This document shows, in pieces, positions 9,192 to 19,509 of a DNA stretch of 64,000 nt. Source of the stretch: Clostridium fermenticellae (GTDB lineage: Bacteria > Bacillota > Clostridia > Clostridiales > Clostridiaceae). The notes beneath the pieces were generated by a model. The model was not told the origin of the DNA. It worked only from the letters and a program-made list of their open reading frames with translations, and did not search any database. The first letter of the stretch is position 1. Every line of letters begins with the position of its first letter. A program made the position numbers and the translations under genes. The stretch lies in assembly GCF_003600355.1 (NCBI RefSeq), contig NZ_CP032416.1:1880183-1944182 (forward strand). Direction: 5' to 3'.

Positions 9192-9881
9192 CTAACTGCA
9201 AAGCATATTCTTCAAAATTTGAGTGGAATTCTTAATGGCAATTGGAGCAAATTTCTCATATTCCATATGTGCACCATTATTTGCATTGTCAGATATAGAT
9301 CTTATTACAACAAAAGGTATATTATTTAAGTAGCAAACTTGAGCAATACTACCACCTTCCATTTCACATGCAAGTGCATCAAACTTTTCATTTAGCCATT
9401 TTATTTTAGATGTATTTGATATAAATTGATCGCCTGTTACTATTCTACCAACAAAACTCTTATGATCACTAGTAGTTACAAATGCCCTCTTAGCACTCGA
9501 AACTAATGCATTATCACATTTAAATTCAAATGTATCAAGTCTTGGTACCTGACCTACCGGATCACCAAATGCTGATGCATCCATATCATGCTGCACCAGA
9601 TTATCTGCAATAACAACATCTCCAGGATATACATTTTGTCCTATACCACCTGCAATACCAACATTTATAACTTTATCTACATTAAAGTCATCTATTAAAA
9701 TTTGTGTGCAGACAGCTGCATTAACTTTTCCAATTCCACATCTCACAACAACCAAATTTTTGTTATATAATTTTCCTAAATTAAAAGTCATATTTGCTTT
9801 AACTTGGCTTTCCTGTTTTTCCATTTCCTTCAAAAGTAGTTCAAGTTCTTCATCCATAGCTCCTATTATTCCAACTGTCAT
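9192..9881 (-). CDS. mtnN: 5'-methylthioadenosine/S-adenosylhomocysteine nucleosidase
   Basis: The enzyme cleaves adenine from methylthioadenosine and S-adenosylhomocysteine, clearing inhibitory by-products of SAM use. The 229-residue protein has family length. It starts MTVGIIGAMDEELELLL and contains NVGIAGG, the ribose-contacting ACEMEGG motif (ALACEMEGGSIAQ) and the catalytic Asp in SISDNAN. Start at the ATG behind AGGAGGTATTTAAA. The gene appears to be transcribed alone, and its 3' end abuts truncated repeat copy C. Confidence 0.96.
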   Translation of the reverse strand: MTVGIIGAMDEELELLLKEMEKQESQVKANMTFNLGKLYNKNLVVVRCGIGKVNAAVCTQILIDDFNVDKVINVGIAGGIGQNVYPGDVVIADNLVQHDMDASAFGDPVGQVPRLDTFEFKCDNALVSSAKRAFVTTSDHKSFVGRIVTGDQFISNTSKIKWLNEKFDALACEMEGGSIAQVCYLNNIPFVVIRSISDNANNGAHMEYEKFAPIAIKNSTQILKNMLCS

Positions 9882-9952
9882 TTTAAATACCTCCTATAAT
9901 CTGAATCAATATGATATCATTATATCACACTTATAAATTCTTACTAATCCTA

Positions 9953-9983
9953 AAAAAATCTCACTCATATGAGTGGGATTTTT
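9953..9983 (-). terminator. Terminator after divIVA
   Basis: The minus strand shows AAAAAATCCCACTCAT pairing with ATGAGTGAGATTTTTTT, beginning immediately after the divIVA stop codon. The T-run marks the end of the division gene operon. Confidence 0.9.
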
Positions 9984-10673
9984 TTAATCTTTTACAAAAA
10001 AATTTTTTATCTCTCGAAGTTCATTTTCATCATTCAAAAATCCAGATATCTGACCATTATTTTCTATGTCTTCATCAACACTAATAACTTCATTGGAATT
10101 TAGATTATCATCAGCTGATACCTCTATCTCCTTTTCATATATACTATCATGATTCATATCATTTTTCTTATTCTGAGCAACTGTATTCTCACTAGTCTCA
10201 TATCCTATATTATAGTTTTTGACAAACTCTTTCTCCATATCATCAAACATTTCCAGCTGAGAAGTTATAAAACCCCTATACTTTGTCCTAAACTTGCAAA
10301 AGTCTTGTTTGACTCTTTCAAACTCATCATTTATCTGTATTATATCGCTATGAGCTTTATCAATTATCCTCTGTGCAGCTTCATTAGCATTTTTTATTAT
10401 AAGTTCACTCTCTTTTTGTGCATTTTCCCTTGCTTGTTCTGAAGCATTCTGTGCTAAGAGTAAAGTATTTTGTATAGTATTCTCCATTTTATTATAGTGA
10501 TCTATCTTTTCTTGTATACTTCCTAACTTCTCTTTTAAGGTCGCATTTTCCTTTAAGACAGCTTCATAATCATCAGATATCTTATCCAAAAATTCATCTA
10601 CTTCATCTACACTATAACCCCTTAAAACCTTCTTAAAATCCTTTTCTGTTATCTCCATCGATGTAATTTTCAT
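9984..10673 (-). CDS. divIVA: DivIVA cell-division/polarity protein
   Basis: DivIVA senses negatively curved membrane and organises poles and septa. The N-terminal motif is present (ITEKDFKKVLRGYSVDEVDEFLDKI), with the membrane-inserting region at residues about 1-25. A long coiled coil runs from about 30 to 150, and a divergent acidic tail completes about 229 residues. I chose the ATG at 10673 because GAGGTG precedes it; the upstream GTG overlaps that site. It is the last gene of the ylmE-sepF-ylmG-ylmH-divIVA string and is followed by a terminator. Confidence 0.94.
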   Translation of the reverse strand: MKITSMEITEKDFKKVLRGYSVDEVDEFLDKISDDYEAVLKENATLKEKLGSIQEKIDHYNKMENTIQNTLLLAQNASEQARENAQKESELIIKNANEAAQRIIDKAHSDIIQINDEFERVKQDFCKFRTKYRGFITSQLEMFDDMEKEFVKNYNIGYETSENTVAQNKKNDMNHDSIYEKEIEVSADDNLNSNEVISVDEDIENNGQISGFLNDENELREIKNFFVKD

Positions 10674-10688
10674 TGTGAACACCTCAAA

Positions 10689-11462
10689 TCAAATAAATTT
10701 TTTTATCAAAACCTTAGTTTTCCCGCTGCCTGTCCAGCCTATATTTTCTATTAATTTATATTTTCCATATCCACTTATAGTTATTACACAATTACATTTT
10801 AAAACTCCATCTTTTTTAAAGTTTTTCGAGTAATCTACAAGTACCTTATCACTTTTAATTAAATCTTCCGCTTTATTTCTTGAAATATTACACAAAGAAC
10901 TAATTACACAATCAACTCTAAGAGAGGAAACATTCACAACAATATCTTGAAAGTCATATACTGGAATTTCGCAATCATTTACATTTAATATACTTACATC
11001 ACAGGGAGATTTCCCTATGCTTACCAAATTCATCTTTATATAATCAGAAACTTCACATTGAACTGCTAAATAACATGAGTTACCTTTTACAATCAAATCT
11101 CCAAACTTTTCTCTCTTTATCCCAAGTGACATAATTGCACCAAGATAATCCCTATGCCCTAACTTACAAAATTTCGACTTTTTATCTATCCTCATAAGAG
11201 TAATAGGATAATCAATTACATCTCCATCATAAGAAAAAGCAATCATTTTTCTCTGTGCATCCTCAAATACTCCATAACTATAAACACCCACATCAAGTTC
11301 ATTAGAAATATCTTCTAATGTTTTCCAGATATTAGGTGTCAAAAATTCAGTCATATATACTGTTTTATTTATATTACCAGCCAAAATAATTTTTTCATAG
11401 ATATTAGAAGCTGTATTACTATCTACAAATCCCATCTTACCCATAAAGGTTTTCTTATTCAT
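10689..11462 (-). CDS. ylmH: YlmH, S4-domain RNA-binding protein
   Basis: The 257-residue protein has a C-terminal S4 domain (about 180-235, RVDCVISSLCNISRNKAEDLIKS). In B. subtilis YlmH is associated with stalled large ribosomal subunits and works beside RqcH, which is also encoded in this window (2996-4735). The N-terminal part is the usual YlmH domain. The start ATG overlaps the ylmG stop (ATGA) and has no good ribosome site of its own, so it is translationally coupled. Confidence 0.93.
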   Translation of the reverse strand: MNKKTFMGKMGFVDSNTASNIYEKIILAGNINKTVYMTEFLTPNIWKTLEDISNELDVGVYSYGVFEDAQRKMIAFSYDGDVIDYPITLMRIDKKSKFCKLGHRDYLGAIMSLGIKREKFGDLIVKGNSCYLAVQCEVSDYIKMNLVSIGKSPCDVSILNVNDCEIPVYDFQDIVVNVSSLRVDCVISSLCNISRNKAEDLIKSDKVLVDYSKNFKKDGVLKCNCVITISGYGKYKLIENIGWTGSGKTKVLIKKFI

Positions 11463-11725
11463 AAAATACTAAATACTATCCTTTCTAACAAATCCAATAT
11501 AAGCAAAGCCACTATAGGTGAAAAATCAATCATCAAACCTGGCATGATTTTCTCTTGAAGTTTCCTTCCCGGCATCATAAATGGTTCAGTAAACACATGA
11601 ATTATGTCAAGAAGGGCATTGCTTCTTCCCGGCATAATCCACGAAAATATTACATCTAATATTATAGCTGCTTCTATAAATCTAAACAGTAAAGACAATG
11701 CCATACTCAAAGTATTAGTTATCAT
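11459..11725 (-). CDS. ylmG: YggT/YlmG family membrane protein
   Basis: A small membrane protein of 88 residues with two hydrophobic segments around the conserved FSWIMPGRSN and EPFMMPGRK repeats of the YggT family. Family members affect division and nucleoid or thylakoid organisation; the mechanism is not known. I chose the ATG at 11725 since GGAGGAAAAG precedes it; the GTG at 11737 overlaps that site. It lies between sepF and ylmH. Confidence 0.92.
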   Translation of the reverse strand: MITNTLSMALSLLFRFIEAAIILDVIFSWIMPGRSNALLDIIHVFTEPFMMPGRKLQEKIMPGLMIDFSPIVALLILDLLERIVFSIL

Positions 11726-11740
11726 CTTTTCCTCCACATA

Positions 11741-12208
11741 TTATTTATTCCAGCCAAAAATACCTTTAGTAGATAATTCATTTTTAAAATCATTGCTAAC
11801 CTCTACAGTTGATGGAGAAAGTATATAAACTCCCTTTTCTACTTCTTCCAAATCTCCACCTAATGCATAACTTGCACCACCCATAAAATCTAAAAGCCTT
11901 TGAGCTGTTCTTGTTTCCAAATCAGTAGTATTAATAACTATTATCTTTCTATTTTTAAGTTCATCGCATATATCAGCTGCTTCCTCATAGCTAGTCGGTT
12001 TTACAATTCTAACCTTTGCAGAAATTGTAGTATGTATACTTACAAGTTTGTTTTGCTTTCTTGAATTAGACATTATAGGTTCAACATAAGAATCATCATT
12101 TGCTGCTTTCTTTTTTTCTGATAAATCTTCAGCTTCTTCTATCTCTTCGTCTAAATCATCCTCCAGTCCTAAAAATCCCATCATTTTATTAAGTACTTTA
12201 CCAGCCAT
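11741..12208 (-). CDS. sepF: SepF, septum-associated membrane anchor of FtsZ
   Basis: SepF forms arcs on the membrane and bundles FtsZ filaments at the septum. The 155-residue protein has an N-terminal amphipathic helix ([17 protein letters not shown]), an acidic linker, and the globular SepF domain (about 65-150) with [24 protein letters not shown]. It is 15 bp upstream of ylmG and is preceded by AGAGGAGGAAAATTAAA. Confidence 0.95.
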   Translation of the reverse strand: MAGKVLNKMMGFLGLEDDLDEEIEEAEDLSEKKKAANDDSYVEPIMSNSRKQNKLVSIHTTISAKVRIVKPTSYEEAADICDELKNRKIIVINTTDLETRTAQRLLDFMGGASYALGGDLEEVEKGVYILSPSTVEVSNDFKNELSTKGIFGWNK

Positions 12209-12223
12209 TTTAATTTTCCTCCT

Positions 12224-12913
12224 CTATTTATTATTGTAGTCTCTCTTTCCAAATACACCCTCACCAACTCTTACCATATTAGAGCCTTCTTCTACTGCAT
12301 ATCTGTAATCATGAGTCATTCCCATAGATAAAATATCCATTTCAATATTTTTGAACTTCCTTCTCTTTAGATTGTCAAATATATTTTTCATCTGATTGAA
12401 ATACATCCTGCACGTTCTCTCATCGCCTTTTGGTATTACAGCCATAAGTCCCTTAATATTGACATTCGTGCATTGTTCACATTTCTTTATTAATTCTTCT
12501 AAATTTTCAAGATAAATTCCCGTTTTGCTTTCCTCTTTGCCAATATTTATTTGTATCAAAGCATTACAAACTTTGCCGCCGTTTTTATACTGCTTTTCTA
12601 TCTCATCTAATAGCCTTACACTATCTAATGAATGAATAAGATATACTTTTCCAACAATATATTTAACCTTATTTCTCTGAAGATGCCCTATCATGTGCCA
12701 TCTTATATCATCTGGCAATTTATCATATTTATTAACAAGCTCTTGTACTTTATTCTCACCAAAATCTCTAATTCCAAAATCATAGGCTTCCTTAATTAAA
12801 GATATAGGTTTGGTTTTAGAAACAGCTATTAAAGTTACCCCTTCAGGTAAATTATTTTTAACACCTTTAATATTTTCCTCAATTGACAACTTTATCGTCT
12901 CCTTTAATGTCAT
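12224..12913 (-). CDS. ylmE: YggS/YlmE family pyridoxal-phosphate-binding protein
   Basis: This is a PLP-homeostasis protein related to alanine racemase barrels, without known catalysis. The PLP lysine is in TLIAVSKTKP, and the motif FGENKVQELVNKY and the C-terminal SMGMTHDYRYAVEEGSNMVRVG phosphate site are complete. Start taken at the ATG at 12913, behind AAGG with a 9-10 base gap; the ATG nine bases upstream is too near that site. It opens the sepF-ylmG-ylmH-divIVA string. Confidence 0.94.
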   Translation of the reverse strand: MTLKETIKLSIEENIKGVKNNLPEGVTLIAVSKTKPISLIKEAYDFGIRDFGENKVQELVNKYDKLPDDIRWHMIGHLQRNKVKYIVGKVYLIHSLDSVRLLDEIEKQYKNGGKVCNALIQINIGKEESKTGIYLENLEELIKKCEQCTNVNIKGLMAVIPKGDERTCRMYFNQMKNIFDNLKRRKFKNIEMDILSMGMTHDYRYAVEEGSNMVRVGEGVFGKRDYNNK

Positions 12914-13017
12914 TAAATACATACCTTATTAGTATTATTCTCCATACAGTTTAAAATTCCTTCATAAATTAATTATTTTTTGATATATATTTAAAAATCT
13001 TTAAAGTGCGAGAAAAA

Positions 13018-13737
13018 TTAGTCTTCATTCTTCATAAAGCCTATCTTTTCTTCCCCATTATATGCAGGAACCTTAACATTATTAATCTGCTTTACATCTA
13101 CATTTATATTTCTGACTGTTAGACTTTTTAAATAGTTTTCATTAGATATCATATAATTATACATAACATCCTTATTTCCAATAGCATATATCACAAATGG
13201 AGCTGCTATTTTTATACCGTTTATTCTTAAAAAAGGTCCACTGCAATATACCTCGCTTCTGTCTATTATTCGCTGTCCATTTAGAGATATGGCCTCAGCT
13301 CCGGCATTTTTCAAATCATTTATAACCTGTATTATATCAGTATTATGTATAATTCTGAGTTGATATTCAAATTGGTTGGAAGCATCTTTTGTGTTGCCAT
13401 CATCAAGCGTTATTAATACTCCCTGACCCTGCAGTGGAACTCTACCAAGGACTATATTATTTTCATTTAATTCTTCCTTCATGCTTGTTGTGATTTTCTC
13501 TCTATTTTCACTGTCATTCTTATACTTCTTTACTTTAGATGCATAATCATTATATTGGTTAATAAGACCGGTGATTTCGCTATAAAGCCCGTTTTTATAA
13601 TTATAGGCATCCTGATACTGCTTTGCATTTAAAACAATTCTATTTGTTTGCCTAGAAAAACTTATATTCATTGAAATTAATATTCCTATAATTATAGAAG
13701 CTATGAAAACAAGTATGTTAGCTTCATTATTTTTCAT
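13018..13737 (-). CDS. DUF881 family protein (YlxW/YlxX type), downstream copy
   Basis: A 239-residue protein with one N-terminal membrane segment (about residues 7-24), a coiled-coil stretch (about 40-85) and a globular DUF881 domain with GQGVLITLDDG and NDLKNAGAEAISLNGQRII. It resembles the protein encoded at 14107-14820 and is separated from it by the small basic protein gene, the same three-gene set found next to divIB in Bacillus. Function unknown; placement suggests a role at the division site. Confidence 0.9.
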   Translation of the reverse strand: MKNNEANILVFIASIIIGILISMNISFSRQTNRIVLNAKQYQDAYNYKNGLYSEITGLINQYNDYASKVKKYKNDSENREKITTSMKEELNENNIVLGRVPLQGQGVLITLDDGNTKDASNQFEYQLRIIHNTDIIQVINDLKNAGAEAISLNGQRIIDRSEVYCSGPFLRINGIKIAAPFVIYAIGNKDVMYNYMISNENYLKSLTVRNINVDVKQINNVKVPAYNGEEKIGFMKNED

Positions 13738-13747
13738 CTATTTCACC

Positions 13748-14089
13748 TCATTGCCGGGATTTAGCTTTTTCAAGCAAAAGCCGTCTTATAGTTGCAAAAT
13801 TATCAAATATTCTCCCACCAAAGACTATCACAGCAGCAAGATATATAGGTACTCCTAATTTATCTCCAAGATAGGCAAGCGCAGCAGCCAAAACTGCATT
13901 GCCAAAAAAACCAGATATAAATATATCAGCCCGAAAATTCTTATGTAAACTTCCCTTTATAGCTCCAAAAACAGAATCCAAGCAGGCAAGTATTGCAACT
14001 GACATATAAGGAGAAAACTTATCAGGAATATTTACATTCCATACAATACCTACAATAATTCCTATTATAAGGCCGATAAACCCTAACAA
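13748..14089 (-). CDS. sbp: Small basic protein Sbp (DUF1290)
   Basis: A 113-residue membrane protein with three to four hydrophobic segments and the family sequence GAIKGSLHKNFRADIFISGF. The gene sits between two DUF881 genes as in Bacillus ylxW-sbp-ylxX. The start is a TTG at 14089, with GGAGGTG just upstream. No biochemical function is established. Confidence 0.9.
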   Translation of the reverse strand: MLGFIGLIIGIIVGIVWNVNIPDKFSPYMSVAILACLDSVFGAIKGSLHKNFRADIFISGFFGNAVLAAALAYLGDKLGVPIYLAAVIVFGGRIFDNFATIRRLLLEKAKSRQ

Positions 14090-14106
14090 AATAACACCTC
14101 CATGAT

Positions 14107-14820
14107 CTAACTTACCGGTTTTGCATATTCAAACTTATAAGTTTTATTATATTTTTTTATAGTAATATTATCTGACTTTTCAAATTTAACATCACATAAT
14201 CCCTTAAAATCTGCAAAGACCTCCGGGAAACTCATAGCACTATTTAACAATTTTTCATCACCTATTGCCTGTATAACTATTTGAGAAGATGGTGATATTT
14301 TTTCATCATTCACTAAAATATAATTGCCAGCATTTCTTATTCCGGTTCTTGAAACAATCCTTATATCATTTATTGATATTGCCTCCGCTCCGGCAAATCT
14401 CAATTCATTAACTAAATAAACAAGATGTTTGTCTGTTATATGATCATTTAAATTATCATTACCAAACAATTTATTATTCGGATTTAGATAAATTACTATA
14501 CCCGGTCCCTTCACATCAGTTGATCCTGTAAGTATTCTGCTCTCTTCAACTTCTTTTAGGAGATTTTTAGTAGCATCACTTTTACCAGCTGCTGCCTCTT
14601 CATAATTCGTAATTTGATTTTCAAGAGAATTTATCTTAGCATTAAGTTCATTCTTTTCTTTTTTATATTGTTCAATTTCTACAGTAACATCTGTGCTATT
14701 ATTATTTGATATACTAAAATCATTGTCCTGTTTCATCAAAGTTTTAAACTGATACGCAAGCATAAATCCTAGTATTCCACAGACTATGGCCACACTAATT
14801 TGAGCATTAACTTTACGCAT
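14107..14820 (-). CDS. DUF881 family protein, upstream copy
   Basis: A 237-residue protein with an N-terminal membrane segment (QISVAIVCGILGFMLAY), a coiled coil (about 48-80) and a DUF881 domain with GPGIVIYLNPN and ELRFAGAEAISINDIRIVSRTGI. It is a paralogue of the protein encoded at 13018-13737; the ancestral duplication is shared by Firmicutes. It lies 15 bp after ftsQ with AGGAGGATG before the start. Confidence 0.9.
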   Translation of the reverse strand: MRKVNAQISVAIVCGILGFMLAYQFKTLMKQDNDFSISNNNSTDVTVEIEQYKKEKNELNAKINSLENQITNYEEAAAGKSDATKNLLKEVEESRILTGSTDVKGPGIVIYLNPNNKLFGNDNLNDHITDKHLVYLVNELRFAGAEAISINDIRIVSRTGIRNAGNYILVNDEKISPSSQIVIQAIGDEKLLNSAMSFPEVFADFKGLCDVKFEKSDNITIKKYNKTYKFEYAKPVS

Positions 14821-14835
14821 ACAACAAACATCCTC

Positions 14836-15606
14836 CTACTTTTGAATGAAATATACTGGATTCCCATTAAAACTTACATTAATGTATCCATTTGCATCCT
14901 GCAACTGCTTTTCTTGAATTATATTTAGAGCTCTATTAAATTTCTGTTCAATATTTTCTTCATCTCCAAGTTCTATACACATATTTTTATAATATACTTT
15001 TAAATCAATAGAATTGCTTATATCAGCAAAAGTTATATTAGGTCCTATCTTACTATCCTCAAATATCTTAGATAAAATATTTATAATACCTATTTTTCTG
15101 CTGTCTCCATTTTCGACAGGTTCTCCAATTTCTTTTTTACCAAGACTTATACCATTTAGCTTAATCAATTTCATATCATTTATATTATTTTTCTTTTCTA
15201 ATATTATACCATTTCCATCTATAACAAAGTAGTTGCCGCCGTCCATAGTATAAAAAACTGCCTGTCTCTCTGTAACATTTATTGCAATCGTAGACGGAAA
15301 TACTCTCACTATATTTGCATCTGCTATATAAGGATTACTTAAAATATTATCAACTGCCCCTTTAGTGTTAACATAAAATATATTATTATTAAAATATATT
15401 TTAGAAGATTCAATTATACTGTCTTTAGAGATATTCTTATTTCCATATACTTTTATACTATTTATATTAAAATATGGAAGCTTCAAGCATAGTATAATAA
15501 ACAAAGATACCATTAGTATAAATATCAAAGTGAACTTTTTTAACCTTATACGTCTTCTGCGCTTTAATATTAACTCATTATCCGTTTTTTTCAATAATAA
15601 TCCCAT
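14836..15606 (-). CDS. ftsQ: FtsQ/DivIB cell-division protein
   Basis: A bitopic membrane protein that joins FtsL and DivIC in the divisome. A short basic cytoplasmic tail (LKRRRRIRLKKF) precedes one membrane segment (about residues 25-45). An extracellular POTRA domain (NINSIKVYGNKNISKDSII...) and the FtsQ/DivIB domain follow. Length, about 256 residues, is normal. I favour the ATG at 15606 with AAGGTGG about eleven bases upstream; a GTG 15 bases upstream is an alternative. Confidence 0.92.
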   Translation of the reverse strand: MGLLLKKTDNELILKRRRRIRLKKFTLIFILMVSLFIILCLKLPYFNINSIKVYGNKNISKDSIIESSKIYFNNNIFYVNTKGAVDNILSNPYIADANIVRVFPSTIAINVTERQAVFYTMDGGNYFVIDGNGIILEKKNNINDMKLIKLNGISLGKKEIGEPVENGDSRKIGIINILSKIFEDSKIGPNITFADISNSIDLKVYYKNMCIELGDEENIEQKFNRALNIIQEKQLQDANGYINVSFNGNPVYFIQK

Positions 15607-15801
15607 GGAGTAACTAACCACCTTATCCTATTAAGTAATTTATTAAAATTACAATCTTGCAAATTAATCCATATATAACTTAAATCAGTTATTATTTTAC
15701 TATAAATATAATAACACTTACCTTATATAATTTCACTAAAATACATATTAAATTTTACTAAACATTTATTAAATTTTTCATAGGAATTTTATGCCAAATA
15801 A

Positions 15802-15845
15802 AAATTGCTGTCAGATCCAAGCTATGCTTATCTTGACAGCAATTT
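15802..15845 (-). terminator. Terminator after ftsW
   Basis: On the minus strand AAATTGCTGTCA pairs with TGACAGCAATTT across a 20-base loop, followed by TTATTT. It separates the mraZ-ftsW operon from ftsQ. Confidence 0.75.
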
Positions 15846-15856
15846 AAAATAAGAAT

Positions 15857-16972
15857 TTACGTATCTGTTTTCTGACGTGATATATTAAGTAATACACCTA
15901 CCGCCACTAAATTAATTACAAGTGATGACCCTCCATAACTTATGAATGGAAGAGGAACTCCAGTTACAGGCATAGCTCCTGTTACAACTGCTATATTTAT
16001 TATTGCCTGTATTGCTATAACAGATGTTATACCTGCAGCCAAAAGTGTACCATAGGTATCACTTGCCTTCACTGATGTTACTATTCCTCTCCATATAAAT
16101 ACTATAAATAATACAACTATTAATGTACATCCTATAAGTCCTAATTCTTCACCTATTATCGAGAATATAAAATCATTATGAGGTTCCGGTATATAATAAC
16201 ACTTTTGCCTCGACCTTCCAAGACCCATCCCCCATATTCCACCTGATCCCAGAGCCAAAAGTGACTGGATAAGCTGATAGCCATCTTTCTTAGGATCCTT
16301 CCATGGATCAAGGAAACTTGTAAATCTTGCCATTCTATAAGGTTCAAGGATAATACCTGCCACACCTAACAACACAACCAGTCCTATAAGTCCAAGAATG
16401 TGAGATGTTTTGGCACCAGATATATATAATACAATTAAAGTAACAAGCATTATTACAGCTGCAATACTCAAATTTTTCTCTATAAATACCATACCTGCAT
16501 AGAAACCAGAAGTTATTATGTATGGGAGTATGCCATAAGTAAATGTTTTTATTTTTTCACCTTTTTTGGATATACTCTTAGCCATAAATATCACAACAAT
16601 ATACTTTGCTATTTCAGAAGGCTGAAAAGAGAGCGGACCGAGTTGAATCCATCTTGTGGCACCATTAACAGGCTGAAAAGCTAAAACCAGTGCTAATAAT
16701 ACCACCGTTATTATCATAAGTATTGTTGTATATTTCCTTATCTTATGGTAATCCATCTTTATAGTTATAAACATAAAAACTACACCTATTATTGCTGCAA
16801 CTCCCTGTTTCTTTAAAAAATATGTGCTGTCTTTTATAGCTGTGTTAAAAAAAGCACTGTAGGAACTTGCGCTGTAAACCATAACTACACCAATGGCAAC
16901 TAATAGCATTACAGTGGAAAATAATATAAAATCAATAGGTTTAGTTCTAACTGCAGGTTTATTTATTTTCAT
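15857..16972 (-). CDS. ftsW: FtsW/SpoVE peptidoglycan glycosyltransferase (SEDS family)
   Basis: SEDS proteins polymerise lipid II into glycan strands together with a class B PBP, here probably the SpoVD-like protein encoded upstream. The 371-residue protein has about ten membrane segments. The SEDS signatures are VNGATRWIQLGPLSFQPSE, PHNDFIFSIIGEELG and the C-terminal PLPFISYGGSSL. Sequence alone does not tell division FtsW from sporulation SpoVE. Start set at the ATG at 16972 behind GGGAGG; the frame upstream begins with TTG inside that site. Confidence 0.93.
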   Translation of the reverse strand: MKINKPAVRTKPIDFILFSTVMLLVAIGVVMVYSASSYSAFFNTAIKDSTYFLKKQGVAAIIGVVFMFITIKMDYHKIRKYTTILMIITVVLLALVLAFQPVNGATRWIQLGPLSFQPSEIAKYIVVIFMAKSISKKGEKIKTFTYGILPYIITSGFYAGMVFIEKNLSIAAVIMLVTLIVLYISGAKTSHILGLIGLVVLLGVAGIILEPYRMARFTSFLDPWKDPKKDGYQLIQSLLALGSGGIWGMGLGRSRQKCYYIPEPHNDFIFSIIGEELGLIGCTLIVVLFIVFIWRGIVTSVKASDTYGTLLAAGITSVIAIQAIINIAVVTGAMPVTGVPLPFISYGGSSLVINLVAVGVLLNISRQKTDT

Positions 16973-17035
16973 AATATACCTATTTCCTCCCAAAACAAAT
17001 TACTAATTTAAGTAATTAAAACTATATGGTCTAAA

Positions 17036-17989
17036 TTATAATGATAAGAAGCCTAATAAGCAAAGTATTACAGTGACTATACAAAATACTGAAACGACTT
17101 TAGTTTCATGCCATCCAGATAATTCAAAATGATGGTGTATAGGACTCATTTTAAATACTCTTTTACCTGTAAGTTTAAATGAAACCACCTGAATCAAAAC
17201 AGATAAAGTTTCCAAAACATATATTCCACCTACTATTATAACCAATAATGGTAATTTTAATATCAATGCTGTAGTTGCAACTGCTCCTCCTAAAGCTAGT
17301 GAACCAGTATCGCCCATAAATATTTGTGCTGGGAATGCATTATATTTTAAAAATCCAAGCAGAGCTCCGGACAGCACTGCACAAAATATCGCTAGAGTTT
17401 GATGCCCCATTGCAAAACTTACAAGTGCAAAAAAAGTCATTACTAAAAGCGTAACCGATGTTGCAAGTCCATCTAATCCATCAGTCAAGTTGACTGCATT
17501 AGTTGTAGCAGCAAAATAAAATATAACAAATGGAATATACATAGCTCCTAGATTCCATGATCTATGCAGAAATGGAACTATTATAGATGTACCTATATAA
17601 GGATTCTTAGATGCATAATATGCAAAAAAGCCTGATACTATAAGGATTAAAAGCATTTTTTGATATGCCCTAAGCCCTAAATTCTTTTTGCGGTGAATTT
17701 TTAGAAAATCATCTATACCGCCTATAACTCCAAAAGCTACAAAGGCGTACAATACCACCATAGCTTCATCACCAGTTCTTCTTATCATGACAAACATCGT
17801 AATGAATGAAGATAATATAAATATTATTCCTCCCATAGTAGGCGTTCCCGCTTTCTTCATATGGCTTTTAGGACCTTCTTCCCTTATGCTCTGTCCAAAC
17901 TTTAATCTGTGAAGAAGCGGAATTATAATAGGCCCTTCCAATAATGATATAAAAAACGCAATTAATACTGAATAAACCAATATACTCAA
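17036..17989 (-). CDS. mraY: Phospho-N-acetylmuramoyl-pentapeptide transferase
   Basis: MraY transfers phospho-MurNAc-pentapeptide to undecaprenyl phosphate, forming lipid I. The 317-residue integral membrane protein has ten segments and the active-site signatures [21 protein letters not shown] and [11 protein letters not shown], plus the [10 protein letters not shown] motif. The start is uncertain: a TTG at 17989 fits the family N-terminus but its ribosome site (AGGG) is weak. The gene follows murE by 66 bp with no murF between. Confidence 0.95.
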   Translation of the reverse strand: MSILVYSVLIAFFISLLEGPIIIPLLHRLKFGQSIREEGPKSHMKKAGTPTMGGIIFILSSFITMFVMIRRTGDEAMVVLYAFVAFGVIGGIDDFLKIHRKKNLGLRAYQKMLLILIVSGFFAYYASKNPYIGTSIIVPFLHRSWNLGAMYIPFVIFYFAATTNAVNLTDGLDGLATSVTLLVMTFFALVSFAMGHQTLAIFCAVLSGALLGFLKYNAFPAQIFMGDTGSLALGGAVATTALILKLPLLVIIVGGIYVLETLSVLIQVVSFKLTGKRVFKMSPIHHHFELSGWHETKVVSVFCIVTVILCLLGFLSL

Positions 17990-18054
17990 AACTTAGTCTA
18001 CCCTAATTTAATACAATTAGAGTATATTCACCTCCTCTTTAACTTTATTCTTCT

Positions 18055-19509
18055 TTAGTTATTATTAAGTTCTTTTATTATGTCGTCTACAACTTCTCTT
18101 TCATCAAAATGTATTGTTTTATCTTTTAATATTTGATAATCTTCATGACCTTTTCCAGCTATTACTATGACATCATCTTTTTTAGCTATTTCCATTGCTT
18201 TTTTTATTGCTTTCCTTCTATTTTCTATTACTATGTAATTATCTTTCTGGATTCCTGATGCTATCTCTTTTATTATAGACATAGGGTCTTCCGTTCGTGG
18301 ATTATCAGAAGTAATTACTGCAATATCACTTAGATTCGTCCCGATATTACCCATTATAGGTCTTTTTGTATTATCTCTGTCTCCACCACAGCCAAAAACA
18401 CTTATAAGCTTTCCCTTAGTAAATTCTCTTGCAGTGCTTAATATATTTTTTAGACCATCTGGAGTATGTGCATAATCCACTATAACTTCATATCCAAGAT
18501 CATAATTTTGAGTTACTATTTCGCAGCGTCCAGGGACACACAACATACCTTCAAGTCCGCCTCTAACAACATCTAAAGATATTCCTTCATTCAAACAGGC
18601 TGCTGCACTCCCAAGTGCATTCATGACATTATATCTACCTGGTATATTTAAATTTATATGTACAGACTTACAATTATATGTTAAATCAAATTCCACCCCT
18701 CTTGAATGCATATGTATATTACTTGCCTTAACATCAGCAGATTTATCTATAGAATAAGCTATCTTATTCCCCCCTGCATCTTTATATACTCTATTACCAT
18801 AGGTATCGTCAATATTCACTATTGAATTTAAAGTATTTTTAAAGAGTATTAACTTGGCATTATAATAATTCTCAAAGGTTTTATGAAAATCCAAATGATC
18901 CCTCGTTAAATTAGTAAATACCGCTTCACAAAATTTGATTCCATATACCCTATCCAAATACAGTGAATGTGATGAAACCTCCATAACACAATACTGAACA
19001 CCCTGCTTTACCATTTCTTTAAATAATTCCTGTAATTCTAATGATTCTGGAGTAGTTCTATGACTTGGTATTTTTTTATTACCAATATAATTAGCTATAG
19101 TTCCTATAAGTCCAACTTTATATCCTGAGGCCTCTAAAATTGATTTCATCATAAATGTTGAAGTAGTTTTTCCATTAGTTCCTGTAATACCTATTATCTT
19201 AAGTTTATCAGCGGGATTACCATAATAATTAGCTCCTGCAATTGCAAGTGTCTTTCTGCTGTCATCTACCTTTAAAACCGTACAATCAGGTAAACTTTCT
19301 ATTTCCTTGCTGCATATTATAGCTGATGCTCCATTTTTGAATGCACTATTTATATACATATGTCCATCTGTGCTATATCCCTCAATACATATAAATAAAT
19401 CTCCTTTCCTAACCTTTCTAGAATCATATTGAATCTTTGCTATATCTAAATCATCACTGCCTCTTATAATTTTATAATCGATATTATAAAGAATTTGTTT
19501 TAATTCCAT
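18055..19509 (-). CDS. murE: UDP-MurNAc-tripeptide ligase (meso-DAP adding)
   Basis: MurE adds the third residue to the stem peptide. The ATP loop [12 protein letters not shown] and the substrate-binding [11 protein letters not shown] motif are present. The specificity signature is [13 protein letters not shown] is typical of enzymes that add meso-diaminopimelate rather than lysine, in line with dapF at 1746-2567. The 484-residue length is normal. In many clostridia murF comes directly after murE, but here mraY does. Confidence 0.96.
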   Translation of the reverse strand: MELKQILYNIDYKIIRGSDDLDIAKIQYDSRKVRKGDLFICIEGYSTDGHMYINSAFKNGASAIICSKEIESLPDCTVLKVDDSRKTLAIAGANYYGNPADKLKIIGITGTNGKTTSTFMMKSILEASGYKVGLIGTIANYIGNKKIPSHRTTPESLELQELFKEMVKQGVQYCVMEVSSHSLYLDRVYGIKFCEAVFTNLTRDHLDFHKTFENYYNAKLILFKNTLNSIVNIDDTYGNRVYKDAGGNKIAYSIDKSADVKASNIHMHSRGVEFDLTYNCKSVHINLNIPGRYNVMNALGSAAACLNEGISLDVVRGGLEGMLCVPGRCEIVTQNYDLGYEVIVDYAHTPDGLKNILSTAREFTKGKLISVFGCGGDRDNTKRPIMGNIGTNLSDIAVITSDNPRTEDPMSIIKEIASGIQKDNYIVIENRRKAIKKAMEIAKKDDVIVIAGKGHEDYQILKDKTIHFDEREVVDDIIKELNNN

